A stretch of 64,000 nt of DNA from Neonectria sp. B-13 (lineage: Eukaryota; Ascomycota; Sordariomycetes; Hypocreales; Nectriaceae), in contig NOKP01000016.1 in the NCBI GenBank assembly GCA_002682825.1, positions 282,591 to 346,590 of the forward strand, in the 5' to 3' direction. How positions within the stretch are numbered: the stretch's first letter is position 1; each line of letters starts with the position of its first letter. The translations under genes and the position numbers were made by a program. Below are positions 46,301-58,575 of the stretch, in pieces. Below the pieces are notes generated by a model that saw only the letters and a list, made by a program, of their open reading frames with translations, did no database searches and was not told where the DNA came from.

Positions 46301-48512
46301 CGTGGAAAGAAAAGCAAGCAATAGAACTGACCGAAGCGAATGGCGGTTGGGGCTTCAAACCGGGCGCCGCGTTGGCGGACAACGTCCCATATAAGCATCC
46401 ATCTAACCTCCACCGTACCGGCCCCTGGCGTGGTCAATACGGCGGGTCTCTTTCCATCACCGGACTCATACTCCCCTGGTCTATCCCATCGTGGTTCGGA
46501 CGGACCCAATGGAGCGATTCAGCTTGCGGGTTGTATCTTGGTATTCCCGTATGAGGTTGGCACCAAGGCAAGATCGGTCTGGCCCTCTGCACTATTGAAC
46601 GCCTCGGGACCCTGAACAGGAAAGGCAGTGAGACACTAAGATACCGATAACAGATATAGCGCATGGGGTTTTTCCCTTCCAAATTTCACTGCTTGCGTTG
46701 CGGGTCCCAATAACTGGGAAGGCTGGGCTTCAGCTTCAACCGCTGACCGATCACAGCGTGTTAGATCTCAACTTAGGTCCAATGGTATGGGACGGACTAG
46801 GTCCTCTCGGTTTGCAACGTGCACAAGAGCGGTCCAAAATACTCATCGACTCGGTAACCTGATGTTTTATTTGGGTTATTAGGGTCGTGAATGAGGAGAA
46901 GGGTCCATTCTAGGACGTTATGGCCAGCGCTGAAATCGATAGCGCCACACGCTAAAATTGGCCAGCCATATGCCCCTGACTACGGAAGCCCCGTAGCGCC
47001 GTATAGTGCATGAAGAAATCACACTAATACCCGCGAGGTCCCGATGTTCAGGTTAGTGGAAACAAGGACGCCGCTGTCAGTCGACACGCACCTGAGGGTG
47101 CTGGCAGTCAGCGGTGTGCACTGTACTATGTATGTGTTGGCAGGTTCTCCACCATCGTTCAGTGCTGTCTTTAGGTCTTCTTCCAAGAAGTGATGCCATG
47201 GAGGCGGGGCATCGTAGAGGAGAGATGATCATAACGTAGCAGATGCGTCTCCCAAAATATCGACAATGTGTGAGGTTTCCGACTTCTAACTAGGTATTGA
47301 ATCCTTTGTGTTGGAATGCCCTAACATCTATCACTCGGGTTAATTTCCCTGTCCTTCGGCTCGAGACACTCAACGCCTCTCCCGAGCTAAACACTTCTAG
47401 AAGGATGGTAACGTGGTTGTCCACTATTGACCACTTTTTGTTACAAGCTTAATCTCATCCGTTTGAGTCTGGCTCTGTGCAAGCCGAAAACAACTCGCCC
47501 AGTTCCGGTCTGGGGCGTAATATCGAGATGCGCGAAGTAGGGGCAGCCCCGGCGACGTGAAGGCGAACATTAACCCACTGCTCTATCTCCATAATGATGT
47601 GACAGATATAAGGCAGCTGATCCTCTCGCAAGGAACGAACTGCTGTAGTCTCAGAGGATATTAGTGACTGTCAGACACAAATCTTCCGGATTGCCTGGGT
47701 GTAGCATACCTGATACCCATTCCTCCTAGAGATATGCGAGCTGTTCTAGTCTGATTTGAAGCTGAATTCGACCCTTGACGTTAAATTGAATCTTGGGTAG
47801 AGTACCTTTCAGATCCCGGCAGTCCGCCACCAACACTTGTTGTGTCTTGTTAAGCTCTCCAATCTCATGCGGTCGGCTCGCTTGGATATGGGCTTCAGAG
47901 CCAGGCAACAACGATAGTGCTCAGAGAATTTGGTCAGAACAATGGGAATTTGTACATGCTTGAAGCGATTTAAACAGGTAGGAGTCAAGGCCGAGTTATC
48001 GGCAATGTGAATGAACGCCTGGTCTGACTGATGCGGCAATAATAGGAAGACGGGATCAAGACTCCTTGGCAGAGGATGGCCGACTTGTGGGGGCTGGAGT
48101 CGTTTTCCGTAATACTCATCGACGTAGGCAGTGCCCTATCTTTCTTTCAGTGCTCTACTGGTCCACGTCAGTGCCACCTAGATGACATCTCAGGAAGCAG
48201 CAGGGTCCACCAGCCGAACTCGTACACTGGCAGATCTTCTCCGCAGGAGCGAGGAACCATGAGCTGGGCCAGTCTTCTCTTGCAGGGACTTTCATCAACG
48301 GCGTGGGAAGAGCAGTGACGAGGGTCGCATTGCTTGCTTGCTGTGATCGGCGCAAGGGTGTGGGTGTGGCAGATACTGTGACTTTTTTCGTCATTAGAAC
48401 AAGTCTAAGACTGGAATCGGGTTATAGATGGGGGGAAAATTGAAAGCACAAGAGTTATCAGCCGGTGACTTATTATCATCATCCTCTGTTAGGATGAAAT
48501 GGCAAGGTTGGG
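46301..48512. other. intergenic, no gene seen
   Basis: About 2.2 kb upstream of the PAN protein. From 46.7 to 47.7 kb there is not even a frame of 60 codons. Confidence 0.5.
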
Positions 48513-48660
48513 CTTAGGTATAAGGTTAGGCAAGTTAGGTATTAGGTGTATTATCAAGTGTAAGTTGTTAGATATTAGGTATTGGGTATTAGTGTTAGGT
48601 GTTAGGTGATTAGGTGGTTAGGTGGTTAGGTGGTTAGGTGTTAGATACATACTTAGGGTT
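48513..48660. repeat. TTAGGT-rich minisatellite
   Basis: Irregular tandem units TTAGGT/TTAGGTG/TTAGGTGG; four perfect TTAGGTGG-type units lie at about 48611-48640, and the stretch ends in CTTAGGGTT. The unit resembles the fungal telomere repeat TTAGGG. Confidence 0.85.
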
Positions 48661-48681
48661 CTATTATCATGATCCTCCTCA

Positions 48682-49059
48682 TCAACCACCTGATGACGGC
48701 GCTGATGCTGGAGCGGGCATCTTGGGGGATGGTTCACCCAGCTTGTCAACAATAACATTGATGATATCAGCAGTGATCTGCCGAAAAACAATTGATAGCA
48801 GCAGATCTGCGCGGTCTGCAAGTGGCTGAGAATCGGTGTGAGAGCAGCAAATCGCACGCAGGTGGGGGATTTGGAATGTTGAGCGTGAGAGCTCTCTAAA
48901 GGCGATGAGAATCCAGTCAATGTCTAGGCAATGATCTACCGTGTTCGCGAGTAAACCAATAGATGGAGCCACGATTCCTTTCACAAACAAAAGTCGGTAG
49001 GGAGGCCGATGGTGACAGCGACGGCATGGGGAGGAGATCAGAATGCTTCCACAGCCCAA
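48682..49059 (-). CDS. small hypothetical protein
   Basis: A minus-strand frame of up to 125 codons downstream of HRI1. The second half ('LLANTVDHCLDIDWILIAF', 'ADIINVIVDKLGEP', a Pro/Ala tail) is amphipathic and protein-like. There is no recognisable domain and no clear start. It may be a lone last exon. Confidence 0.25.
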   Translation of the reverse strand: MGCGSILISSPCRRCHHRPPYRLLFVKGIVAPSIGLLANTVDHCLDIDWILIAFRELSRSTFQIPHLRAICCSHTDSQPLADRADLLLSIVFRQITADIINVIVDKLGEPSPKMPAPASAPSSGG

Positions 49060-49119
49060 CTGTCCAAGAATGCAATGGCCTTTTGCTTGAGAACTGGCCC
49101 TCGATTTTCCCCAATGGAC

Positions 49120-49901
49120 TTAAAGTCTTGGCCGATCCCCAGAAACCTCAACAACCTTCCAAGTTCTGTTCCCAACTTCCACCGCCTCGCCCTTTCTAGC
49201 TGCAAACCCATCATCCAACGCCTTCTCACAGGGCAGGGCTCCATCTCCCATCCTGATTGTCCTCTTCCATCCGTTCTCCTTCTTCCATTCCCAACGCTCC
49301 GCCGTAATCAGCTCACCCTCACGCAAAATACCCTGGCAGTACTGGCCTAGGCGGACTACTGACCCACGATCACCATTCTCTGTCTCCATTTGTAGAACAA
49401 CAACCTTGACATCCGGTGTGGACGTGGCTGTTGGATCAGCGTCGAGCCAAAGCTCCTCGTACGCCGTCTCTCTTCCGGTAGCCGGGTTCACCATGCTACC
49501 GGTCTCGAGCGTCGTCCCGTCCGGCTGCGGGAACATATCGCCCTCATCTGTTGCATTTTCAGGCTCTGTGGTACGCGAGTCGATCCAGTGGTTCCACTGC
49601 GAGTGGCGGATCTGCCCTCCCTTGCCGTCATCTCGCAGCCACGATGACGACGTCCCCGCAATGCCCCATTCCAGGCGGTCCACTGGAAGTGCATCTGGTT
49701 TTGTGAGCCTCGCATGACATCTATTGTTGAAAAGGGTCACCTACCTTCCTGTCCAGTCCAGGTCTTCTGGCTGCCCTCGGGGCGGTAGATTCGCAGGTCC
49801 ACGTAGCGGCGCTGCGGGGATGTGACGACAATGGTGGATGTCGGCTCGCTAGCCTCATCCGGGAGCCACCGGATGTGTTCTCTCAACGAAATGCTACCCA
49901 T
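49120..49901 (-). CDS. hri1: HRI1 family protein
   Basis: CDS complement(join(49120..49694,49745..49901)), 243 residues, the normal family length. Start MGSISLREHIRWLPDEA; the exons join as TWTGQE-DALPVDRLEWGIAGTSS. Conserved features: WNHWIDSRT, TLETGSMVNPATGRETAYEELW, VVLQMETENGDRGSVVRLGQYCQG, LITAERWEWKKENGWKRT and a final WKVVEVSG. In yeast Hri1 was found as a binding partner of the casein kinase Hrr25 and is a small two-barrel beta protein; its biochemical role is unknown. The acceptor at CAAAACCAG (49695-49703) was preferred to a nearer ATAG because it restores the family sequence. Confidence 0.8.
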
Positions 49902-50196
49902 GGTTATGATTGTTGTGATTTTTAGAAGGTGTAAGAGTGATGTTTCCGTCGGTGAAGAAGGTTGAATGGTCAGACTCGCAGTTCCGGATATCGGAGTGTC
50001 ATGGCCGATGATATGCGGAGTGAGGGGTCAAGACGGGGCGCGATTTGATAGCGCAGCCACAGAGCACTAAGAGTCTAAGAGAAGAGTAACGTGACAACTT
50101 CACGAGCGATTCAAGGTAATGCCAAGTGTTACGTGTTATTGCCTCATAAAATTACAACTTTAACTTCGTGATGGAGTAAGAAGATTCCTCTCCTTT

Positions 50197-53100
50197 CTAC
50201 GTCGTGTCCAGAACAAATTTCAGATCCTATTTGTGTTAGTGGGAGGCTTTGATGTCTATGGAAATACTTACGTCAAGAAGTCCAGTAGCATCTTCGTCGG
50301 TGGTGCTGTCCAAAGAAATCTTGGCAATACGACTCTTCTTCTCCTGCAACTTGACGATGTTCTGTGTCCACGATTAGGAGCTTGTACCACCTGTTTGTGA
50401 GATAGTATTACCTTCTCAACTGTCTTCTCAGTGATGTACTTGACAACGGTTACAGTTTGAGCCTGGCCCATCCTAAGGACTCTCGCAATAGCCTGTGCTT
50501 CCATTGCTGGGTTCCAGTGCGGTTCAATGATGTGGACTCGATTGGCGTTGGTCAAGGTTAGACTAAACTGATTAGTGATGCTCTAGAAGTGCGGTTCAAG
50601 TCATCCCTACCCAACAGCGCCTGAATCGATCGTCATGAGCAAAGCAGATGCTCTCGGATCCTCACGAAATCTCGACAATATGGCCGACCGATCCGCAGCC
50701 TTGACCCGACCGTCTATTCTGATCCACCCTATCCCTCTCTCGGAGAGCATGGTACCCAGTATGTCCAGTGTAAGGCGCCACGATCCAAAAACAACGCTAG
50801 ATAACATAAGCCCGGTTCTCATGCTGAAGGTGATCTTTTGTTACCTTTTGGAGTTCGGGTTGCCGCATGATTCCTGGATATTCTGGGCGACGGCAGTGAG
50901 TTTTGAGGAATAGCCAGGTGTCCCGACCACACTTGCTGTACCTGAAAAGGGTGAAGGTGTCGGTGTTCTGCTCAAAGAGTTCTGCCCATTATAGCTGGGA
51001 GATGGTGACAGCTGCATTCCATATTCTCGAGCAGACACTTTTCCTGAAGTGTTCAACCAAGATCCACACTGCGGACACTGATCCATTCCATCAAAGGCAC
51101 CAGAGTCTTCTTCCGCGGTGTTGCAGAAGCCACAAGACTCATCTCCACCGACATCGAGCAGCCTGTCAGACTTTGAATGTCTCCCCGATGGTGTTGGGGA
51201 CAGCCAGTCTGCACTTTCTTGCGTGATTGTTCCGTGGTTGCAAAGCCTCCGGAGCTTTATGATTGTGGCAAACAGAACCAAAGACTTGTTTGGATTCAAG
51301 CTGGTACAGACTTGTCTTTCTATCTCTTTCTGGCAGTCGACGAGAATTTTGTCGTACGCTGCAGTCTCTTGGTCGCTCAAAATAATCGGGACGATTTCGG
51401 TGACTGACGGAGGCAGGTTGATGCACTCTTCGGATCTGCGAAGGCAAATGACTCGAAGAAGTAGCTGGAGGTTCCTGAATTGATCGGCGCCCTCAGACTC
51501 GGTTCGCATTGGATCGATGATATACTTTTCAAAGAGTTTAGCATCCATCAGAGGGGCGTGTCCTAGAAATCTCGTTAGGGATCTCAAGTCTTGCAGACTG
51601 TTCTGAATCGGCGTCCCTGTCAAGCACCACCGCCTTTCAGCCCTTAGGCTTTCAGCAGCCTTGAACATCCTGGTGTTTTGATTCCGGATGCAATGAGCTG
51701 TTTCTTTTAGCCTCTTTATCCAGTAAGTTGAGATGGAGAGGCAGTTATTCATGAGATGGTCTACTTACCTTCGTCTAGAGTCACCCGAAACCACGCAGTT
51801 TTTTGAAGAACCTTCTTCCCTTTCCAATCAGCAGCCAGGGTATGATAGGTTGTCAGCACGATGTCGTACTTGGTGAGTGCCTTGGGTGCCTTCGCACGTC
51901 CATCGCCGTGAAAGTGGCCGACTTTCAATGTCTGTGGTCGAAAGTGTCTGGAAGATTAATGGACTGTTATCTTCTGTTCCCAAAGAGGATAACTGGTAAG
52001 TTACCTTGCAATCTCGGAATCCCAGACATCCAATACCTCTAGCGTGAGATTAGATGAGTAATTTCTATAGGTGAGGTCGACTCACGTTTCGAGGGAAGAA
52101 TGATCAATGTTGACTTTGTCATCAAAGATGTGGTCATGCCGGCTCTGCTGCTTTCTGAAGTCTCACTCGCTACTTTCTTTGAACACGCAATCGCGCTCAG
52201 CATGGTTAGGGTTTTGCCCAGTCCCATAGCATCCGCAAGGACGCCGCCAAGACATTGGGAAAACTGTGGTTTAAGACTAACAGCGAAAAACGTCAACTGC
52301 AGAACACGGCCGCTTGGGGGCTCATCCATACCTTGGATCGATCAGATTGAGAAAGTCGCAGTTCAGGTTGTGGGAAAAGGATGAGTCTTCTCGGCCCAGA
52401 ATAAATTTAACGCCTTCGATTTGGTGACTATCAAAACAGAAGATTAGCCGAAAGCTCGAGAACAAGATAGCGATTGTACCTTTTCAATCGGGTGTTTGCC
52501 AGGAAGCTTCTTGCCATCGCCTCAACGTTGTACTCTTCAGTACTATTGAGGTCTGGTGCGCCGCTCAAAGATTGAAGAACACTCTCGATTCCTTGATATA
52601 TACGTTTGCGTCTTGCGTCTTCCTGTCTGGGGCCTATGAGGTGACGTAAATCCGGCATTACATCATTTGGATAGAAGTAATGGGGGTTCAGGTATCTTAT
52701 ATCCGCTTCGAGGAAGGCAGGGTGTTGGAGGTACGCGGAGCCGTCTGCAAGTGCCTCTCCCACGCTTTCAGCGAGTGTCTCAGGCCCCAAGACGTTGATA
52801 GTCACGTCTATTATCGTTGGCTTCTTCGTCTTTTTACTAGATATCTTATCTAGGCTGGAGGACTGGAGAATAGCACTGAATGAAATGCCCTCAAACTTGT
52901 CTAGAAAGTCCAGATAAGATGCGGTGATGCGGTCCAACTCGGCAAAATTGTGGTTGGTGCCATCGACTAGGCTGGTCAGGCGGTAGCAACTTTTATCCTG
53001 CACGAGTTGGAAAGCGTGAAAACGAGCCCATGGCAGGGCTGAAATAGTTCCTCGATCGATGAAGGTCGCTTTGGCCTTTGCGTCGAATAACTATGTATTT

Positions 53101-53524
53101 GAGTAAGTTGAGCAATGTTTCGTAGTTCATTTTCGAGGCTCAGTGTGACCAAATGGGGGGTTGCACTCACTGCGCCGTAGCATACTACCTCATTGTGCGA
53201 TGGGGCTTCTTCTATCGACTCATCTGAATCATCGAGGTCGATATGAGCCCAGTTGCCATCTGGCCAATCACTGCTGTCATCCAAAGGAGTGCCGACGATG
53301 TGGCAATAGTCGTGATGCGACGGTTGGAGACGTTTCGCTGGGACGCCATTCCCCTTCTCTTCTCTTGGACGCTTCCCCAGCTTCATTCTAGCGGGCTTTC
53401 CAAACTCCATTATCAAGAGTTCGTTTGAGTTGGGAATGCGGAGATAGACCCGAAAAATGTGCAGTCTGCGCATGAGTAAGGAGTAAACCAGAAGCACTTC
53501 CTTCTTTCTTGCCCTGCGGCTCAT
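50197..53524 (-). CDS. SNF2-family ATPase (Rad5/HLTF-like group)
   Basis: CDS complement(join(50197..50226,50272..50361,50412..50562,50611..50796,50845..51697,51769..51947,52005..52038,52086..52276,52332..52427,52480..53090,53171..53524)), 924 residues, eleven exons. The helicase motifs appear in order: HQIEGVKFILGRE (Q-like), GGVLADAMGLGKTLTML (Walker A, about 364), DIVLTTYHTLAADW, DEAH (about 488), RRWCLTGTPIQNSLQDL, VVFGSWRLTLDIL, LLMTIDSGAVGLTLTNANRV and ARVLRMGQAQTV. A four-Cys cluster CGFC...CPQC (about 678) sits between the lobes where Rad5/HLTF proteins carry a RING. The enzyme moves along or remodels duplex DNA or chromatin with ATP. Exon 5 is only 34 nt. The start could also be the next Met (MRRLHIFRVYLR). 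Confidence 0.88.
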
Positions 53525-53789
53525 TCTGCCTTGGGTAGGCAAGGCACTTCGAGGCGGTGGCGCTGTAACATGCGGGCGCCTAAACGACAGGCTGAGACAG
53601 TGCCACGAGGCAGTGTAACAAGGCGGTGTTGTGCAATGTGTAAAAATCTAAGAATCAGGCTGTGGCTCCTCGTCGTCTTATCAACGGGATTTTTCCCCAC
53701 GCTCACCGGTTCTTTTTTTTTTTTACTCCTTCCGATTCTTGCGCCTGTACTTGATTCACACTTACCCCCATGCTCCTGGCCGCGAAATT
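53525..53789. promoter_or_regulatory. bidirectional promoter between SNF2 and NLR genes
   Basis: Only 265 bp separate the start codons. A run of T at 53710-53722 lies just upstream of the NLR start. Shared regulation is likely from layout; no known factor site was recognised. Confidence 0.5.
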
Positions 53790-56700
53790 ATGGCGACAAG
53801 TACCGATGACAGCTTCCGCAGAACTCTTGAGAAGTTCCGGGAGAGCCTCTCAGATGAGCAAAAGCGGGAGTTTTCGTCGACCAGCCTTGACGACGTCAAG
53901 AAGGCAATGCAAGAGATCCAAGATCAAATTGGGCCGGGTAAAAAGTTGCGGAACTTTACCCGTCTCAAAAAGTTTCTCGAAGGAATGAAACAGATGGAAG
54001 AACTCGTCAAGATCTTCCTCCAAGTCCATGAGGTAGTGGCATTCATCTGGGTAAGCATATCTACCATCCGAGGCTTCCGTCGCTAATGAACGATCAAAGG
54101 GCCCTATCAAGCTTGTGTTGATGGTGGGAGGATGTAATTTCCACAAATCAGGGGTTGATAGCTGACCATTTACTAGATTGTCTCCACGAGAGTCGATATG
54201 CTTGAATTGGTACTCGGAGTATACCAAGAAGTCGGTGACGTTCTCCACGGTGTGGAGAGGTATACTCGCCTCTTTAGGAAACACTCTGAGGCGAGAGAAA
54301 TCCTCGAGACATACTTCTACGATGTGCTTCAATTCCACTCAGAGGTTCTCAAAGTGTTTGCACAACCAGGTACATGACTCTTGATCCTGTGGCAAAAAAG
54401 AAGCTGAGCTAATATCTGGTCCCAAGGCTGGAAGCGGCTCTTCAAATATGCCTGGCCGACGTTCAAGACTCGTTTCCGGCCTATAATTGATAGCCTGAAG
54501 CGCCACCAGAGTTTGTTATCTGATGAAAAGAACACGGTTGTGATTGAGGAAGTTCAAGAGTTGTCGGCAGACTTCAAGGACAAATTCACAGAATTAAGGC
54601 AAGCCATCAGCGAAAACGACGCCAAGCACCAAGAGTCTCTGGCTAGTCAAAAGTCACGAATCATTGCGAAAATCAATCCACTTCACTACGAATTAGACCA
54701 GGATTTGGTGTCAAAGAAACGGCATATATCAGAATCCGGCGATTCTGGTGATTGGGTCCTCCAAGACTCCAAATTCAGAAGTTGGGTTGACGGAGATTCG
54801 TCGATCCTTTATCTGCACGGCATGCCTGGTTCAGGCAAGACAACTCTTGTTTCACGAATCATTGATCACATGAAGACAAAGAGGCCGCAACTAGACGGGC
54901 CTGTGACTTTCTTTTACTTCAAGCACAACTTCAGGGAAGGTACCCGCAGGACCAGCGCCGAAATGCTTCGCACACTTTTAGCTCAAATTCTGGTCCAAGA
55001 TGATGCGCTACTGAAGTACATGCACCAACAGTGGGCAGACAAGAGCAGTTCTGAGGTCTTGCGCGAATCCTTTCTCAAAGATTGCGCAAAATACTGCTTC
55101 ATGAACCAAAAGAGAGCGTGGGTGATCCTGGATGGTCTCGATGAATGTGACGAAGAGTATGAAATCAACAAGCCAGAATTGCAGAGGGTACTCAAGTGGT
55201 TTCAGGAAGACCTGCTCCCTGCATGTCAATCCCGAGGTTGTCGGGTCCATTTGCTCATATCAGGACAAAGAGACGGCTATGTCGATGTCCTCCTATCCAA
55301 GTGCCCAGAGATTAACCTAGACACAGTTGACGCACACGTTTCTGATATTGAGAACTACACCAAGTCCAGGACTTCATCCATCAGAGAAAATTTCTCATTG
55401 GACTCGGCGCAGGAAGTCGATATCATAGAGAGGGTTGTATCAACTTCGAAAGGTACTCCAGCTCAAACCCTTGTCAGGACATTCAAGTGCGTGGTACTAA
55501 ATATTTTTGTTAGGCATGTTTCTTTACGCCAAAGTTGTCCTGGACAATCTCATCTCTCAAGAATCACCTGCGGATCTTGATGATGAGCTCACACAAGATC
55601 ACTTTCCGCGAGGACTAGATGCAGCGTACGAGACCTTTTGTCATCACATTGTTCTTTTATTTAACGAGAACTCATAGATACGAACGAGTAGCGATTCGAA
55701 TACTCGATCGGTCCTCAGGTCCGAGAAAGAAATCTGCTTTGATGGTTCTTGGCTGGCTCATTTGTTCAGCAAGACCCTTGCGGTGGCGAGAGATCCAATC
55801 CAAGTTTTGCATTGACCCAGACAACGCAACATGCAACTTCAGGAATAGAAGGGTACACGGATGCAAAGCGATCTGCGGCTCTCTTGTGGAAGTCGAGCCT
55901 TGCGAGTATTATGGGGATTCAGTGGCGGAGCAGAGAATTAGTCTGGTTCATAACACAGCTGGCAGGTAAGAGCTTTTCAACGAATGTTGGCTTAGCAAAC
56001 TTTTGGGACTAATCTCCTAAACAGATACCTTGTCGAGACTGATCGTCTTTGTCTATGTGAGGAGCACGCAAGAATGGCAATCTTCTGTTCTCAATACCTG
56101 TCCTCGAATCCTTTCAATAAGGGGCAGTTTGCAGACATTATCAAGGAATCTGCCCTGACAGGTTACTACGGCCTTCTTGATTACGCTTCTGCATTTTGGC
56201 AGCATCATGTAGACTTTGTTCTTACTTGCACATTTCCTCTCAACGCTCCCTTCAAAGAAGAGGTCGTTCGGTCGGTGGCGCACCTCATGGAGTGTTGTGG
56301 CTCAAATGAGCCAAACGAACAACCCCCCCATGGCTGCTTGGACGAGATATCCATCGATTCCAAAACAGCTGAATGGCTACACTTTGGAGTGGAATCCATC
56401 AGACCTCTCAAGCAAATTGTCAACATCCGAAGGGTGGTGGAATTCATCGATCATACCACCTTGGACGGGGGCACTTGCAAAGCCTTCTTGGCCCTCAACG
56501 GCCTTTTACGATTCAAGTGTCCAAAGACACGGTGCCTCAAATTCGAAACAGGTTTCCAAGATCAACTGGAGCGGGATTTTCACTTGCAAGAACACGAAAT
56601 GCCCTTCAAGTGCTCTGTCGAGGGATGTTATGCTCGGGTCACGGGCTTCCCTTCACAATCCGCAATGGGCGATCACTTTCAGCGCCTGCATACGGACGCG

Positions 56701-57864
56701 GCAGACACGACCCTCTTCCCCGGACTAAAACGCAAAGCAGTGTCAGACATCCATTCTGCAGCTGCCCAAGGCAATCTCCAAATGGTCAAGAAATTTCATG
56801 GCAATGGTGCTCCTATCAATGGACCCAACCGGAAAGGAGGAACCGCCACCCCACTGCTTCTCGCCGCTAAGCATGGGCATATTCGTGTCTGTGAATACAT
56901 TATGCAACAAGGGGTGAACCCGTACGCTAAAACGAATCGCAAGGACGGCTACTCACCCCTTAGTGTAGCAATCAGGCGGCACGACGTAGAACTCATACAT
57001 TTCCTTCAGACCTTTCACAACACTAAAAGGGAACATTCACGGTTCGATCTTACATATGCCATTAGTACAGGACTCAGTGAGGTTCTAGAAGAAGTGGTGA
57101 CCAGCATGCCTCCAGAGTTTATCGAGACTAACTTGCAGTGCATCTTCGCCCACAGAGGTTGTAAGTCGGTACGACTTTTACATCGCACACTCTGTCATGC
57201 ATATCCAAGCTTGTACGAGCCAGACCGGACGACACCAAGACGCCATCTTCACACTGGACACAAAGAGCCCGCGCTCATCCGATTACAGTCCCTACTCATG
57301 GAGAAGGATGTATCCGGAAACACGCCCATGCATAATGCATTCAGGAACAAGGCATATGCTAGCGTTGAGTGCCTTCTAGACCTAGTAAGCTCAGAACATT
57401 TAATTGCTACAGACTACAGGGACAGAACCCCTCTGCATCTAGTATGGGGGCTAGGCCCCCTAAGTCTACTTAAACGGCTCGTGCTAGCAGATGGCGGCAC
57501 GTCTGCCAATATGAAGGACGTGGGGGGCAATATACCGCTTCATGAAACAGTGGAACTTGGGGATGTGGAAGTACTCCAGATCCTGGTGCAACATACCAAG
57601 AACTTGGACGAAAAGAACAATAGAGGTGAAACAGCTCTGCAAATAGCAGTGAAAAGAGGCATGAGTAAAAAAGTTAGGCTGCTCGTGCAAAGCGGGCGAG
57701 TCGACACGACGTCAGACATAGAGACTCTACGGGAACTGGCTGTCAATGCCTCTTGTTTGCAAGAAAAGAAACGCATTATACTTGAGCTTCTAGACCTAAG
57801 CTCAAACATTCCGGAGGGTTTCAAAGAATCAAGAGTGAACGCAACGGACGAGTCTACAGCCTAG
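53790..57864 (+). CDS. NLR-type receptor: helical N-domain, NACHT, C2H2 fingers, ankyrin repeats
   Basis: CDS join(53790..54050,54100..54123,54177..54369,54427..55452,55514..55625,55678..55965,56025..57864), 1247 residues; exon 2 is only 8 codons. Residues 1-160 are helical (FRRTLEKFRESLSDEQ ... VVAFIWGPIKLVLM) and resemble the N-domain common in fungal STAND proteins. The NACHT ATPase follows: P-loop LHGMPGSGKTTLVSRI (about 293), a FFYFKHN strand, Walker B WVILDGLDECD (about 394). After winged-helix-like segments come two C2H2-like fingers (FKCPKTRC...H..H and FKCSVEGC...H...H, about 799-850), then about seven ankyrin repeats to residue 1190. Such receptors switch from ADP- to ATP-bound oligomers on sensing a ligand and drive incompatibility or immunity-like death. 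No separate death effector domain is evident. Confidence 0.9.
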
Positions 57865-58575
57865 ACTCCGAGGGCGGTTGGGGTGCCCTCTCAGAGCAGG
57901 CAATCCAAGTTTGTCGAGCCCTTCTGTGGAGAACGAGAGACATCTCGCTGGAAAGGACGTTTTCTTGCCCGTGGTTATTGGTTCAGGGGAATCTTAGTTT
58001 GATCTTGGGCACCCAAATCAGGGTTCGAATCAAGATCCAAATCGGGTCGAAGCAGTCATGTTGGAGTCTGTACGCAGCAGTGTTTAGTGTATCTAGTGTC
58101 GACCGATCATACATTCCCTCCTGCCTTTCGCATCTGGTCTTTGTCTGCTCTACTGCAAGCCCTCTTATCTAGACATCGGTCATCCTTTCGCAATGCCGTC
58201 TTCCCGTTCTCTCGCCTTCTTGTCTAGACGCTCTTCATTCTTCGCAACTGCCATCCCGCTTCTACCGTGTTTCTTTTTACGTTCTGTGTTAACGAGAACC
58301 CTAAACCCAGCCGACAATCATTCCCTTCGCTTCAAAATATATAAGAGGCTCTCAACGGAGATTCCTCTCCCAAATATGTGCACGTAAACAGTGGGTTGCA
58401 TCTCCCGGCACCCCATCTTTAACGAGACAACGACAAACGCCCAGTCCATGAGATGAAAACAATCATGAAGAAACAACTCCAATCCAACAATGGCTCTGCG
58501 ACTCTTCCCTTGTCCCCGGCACTAGCCAGTCGAGGACGCCGCGTAATAATTGCGCGATATAATGGAACAAAAAAA
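57865..58575. other. intergenic, convergent ends
   Basis: Between the stops of the NLR gene and the disordered-protein gene. No gene seen. Confidence 0.45.

Noticed and set aside
45545..46324. 259-codon plus-strand frame
   Set aside because: Antisense shadow of the N-terminal domain of the multi-PAN protein.
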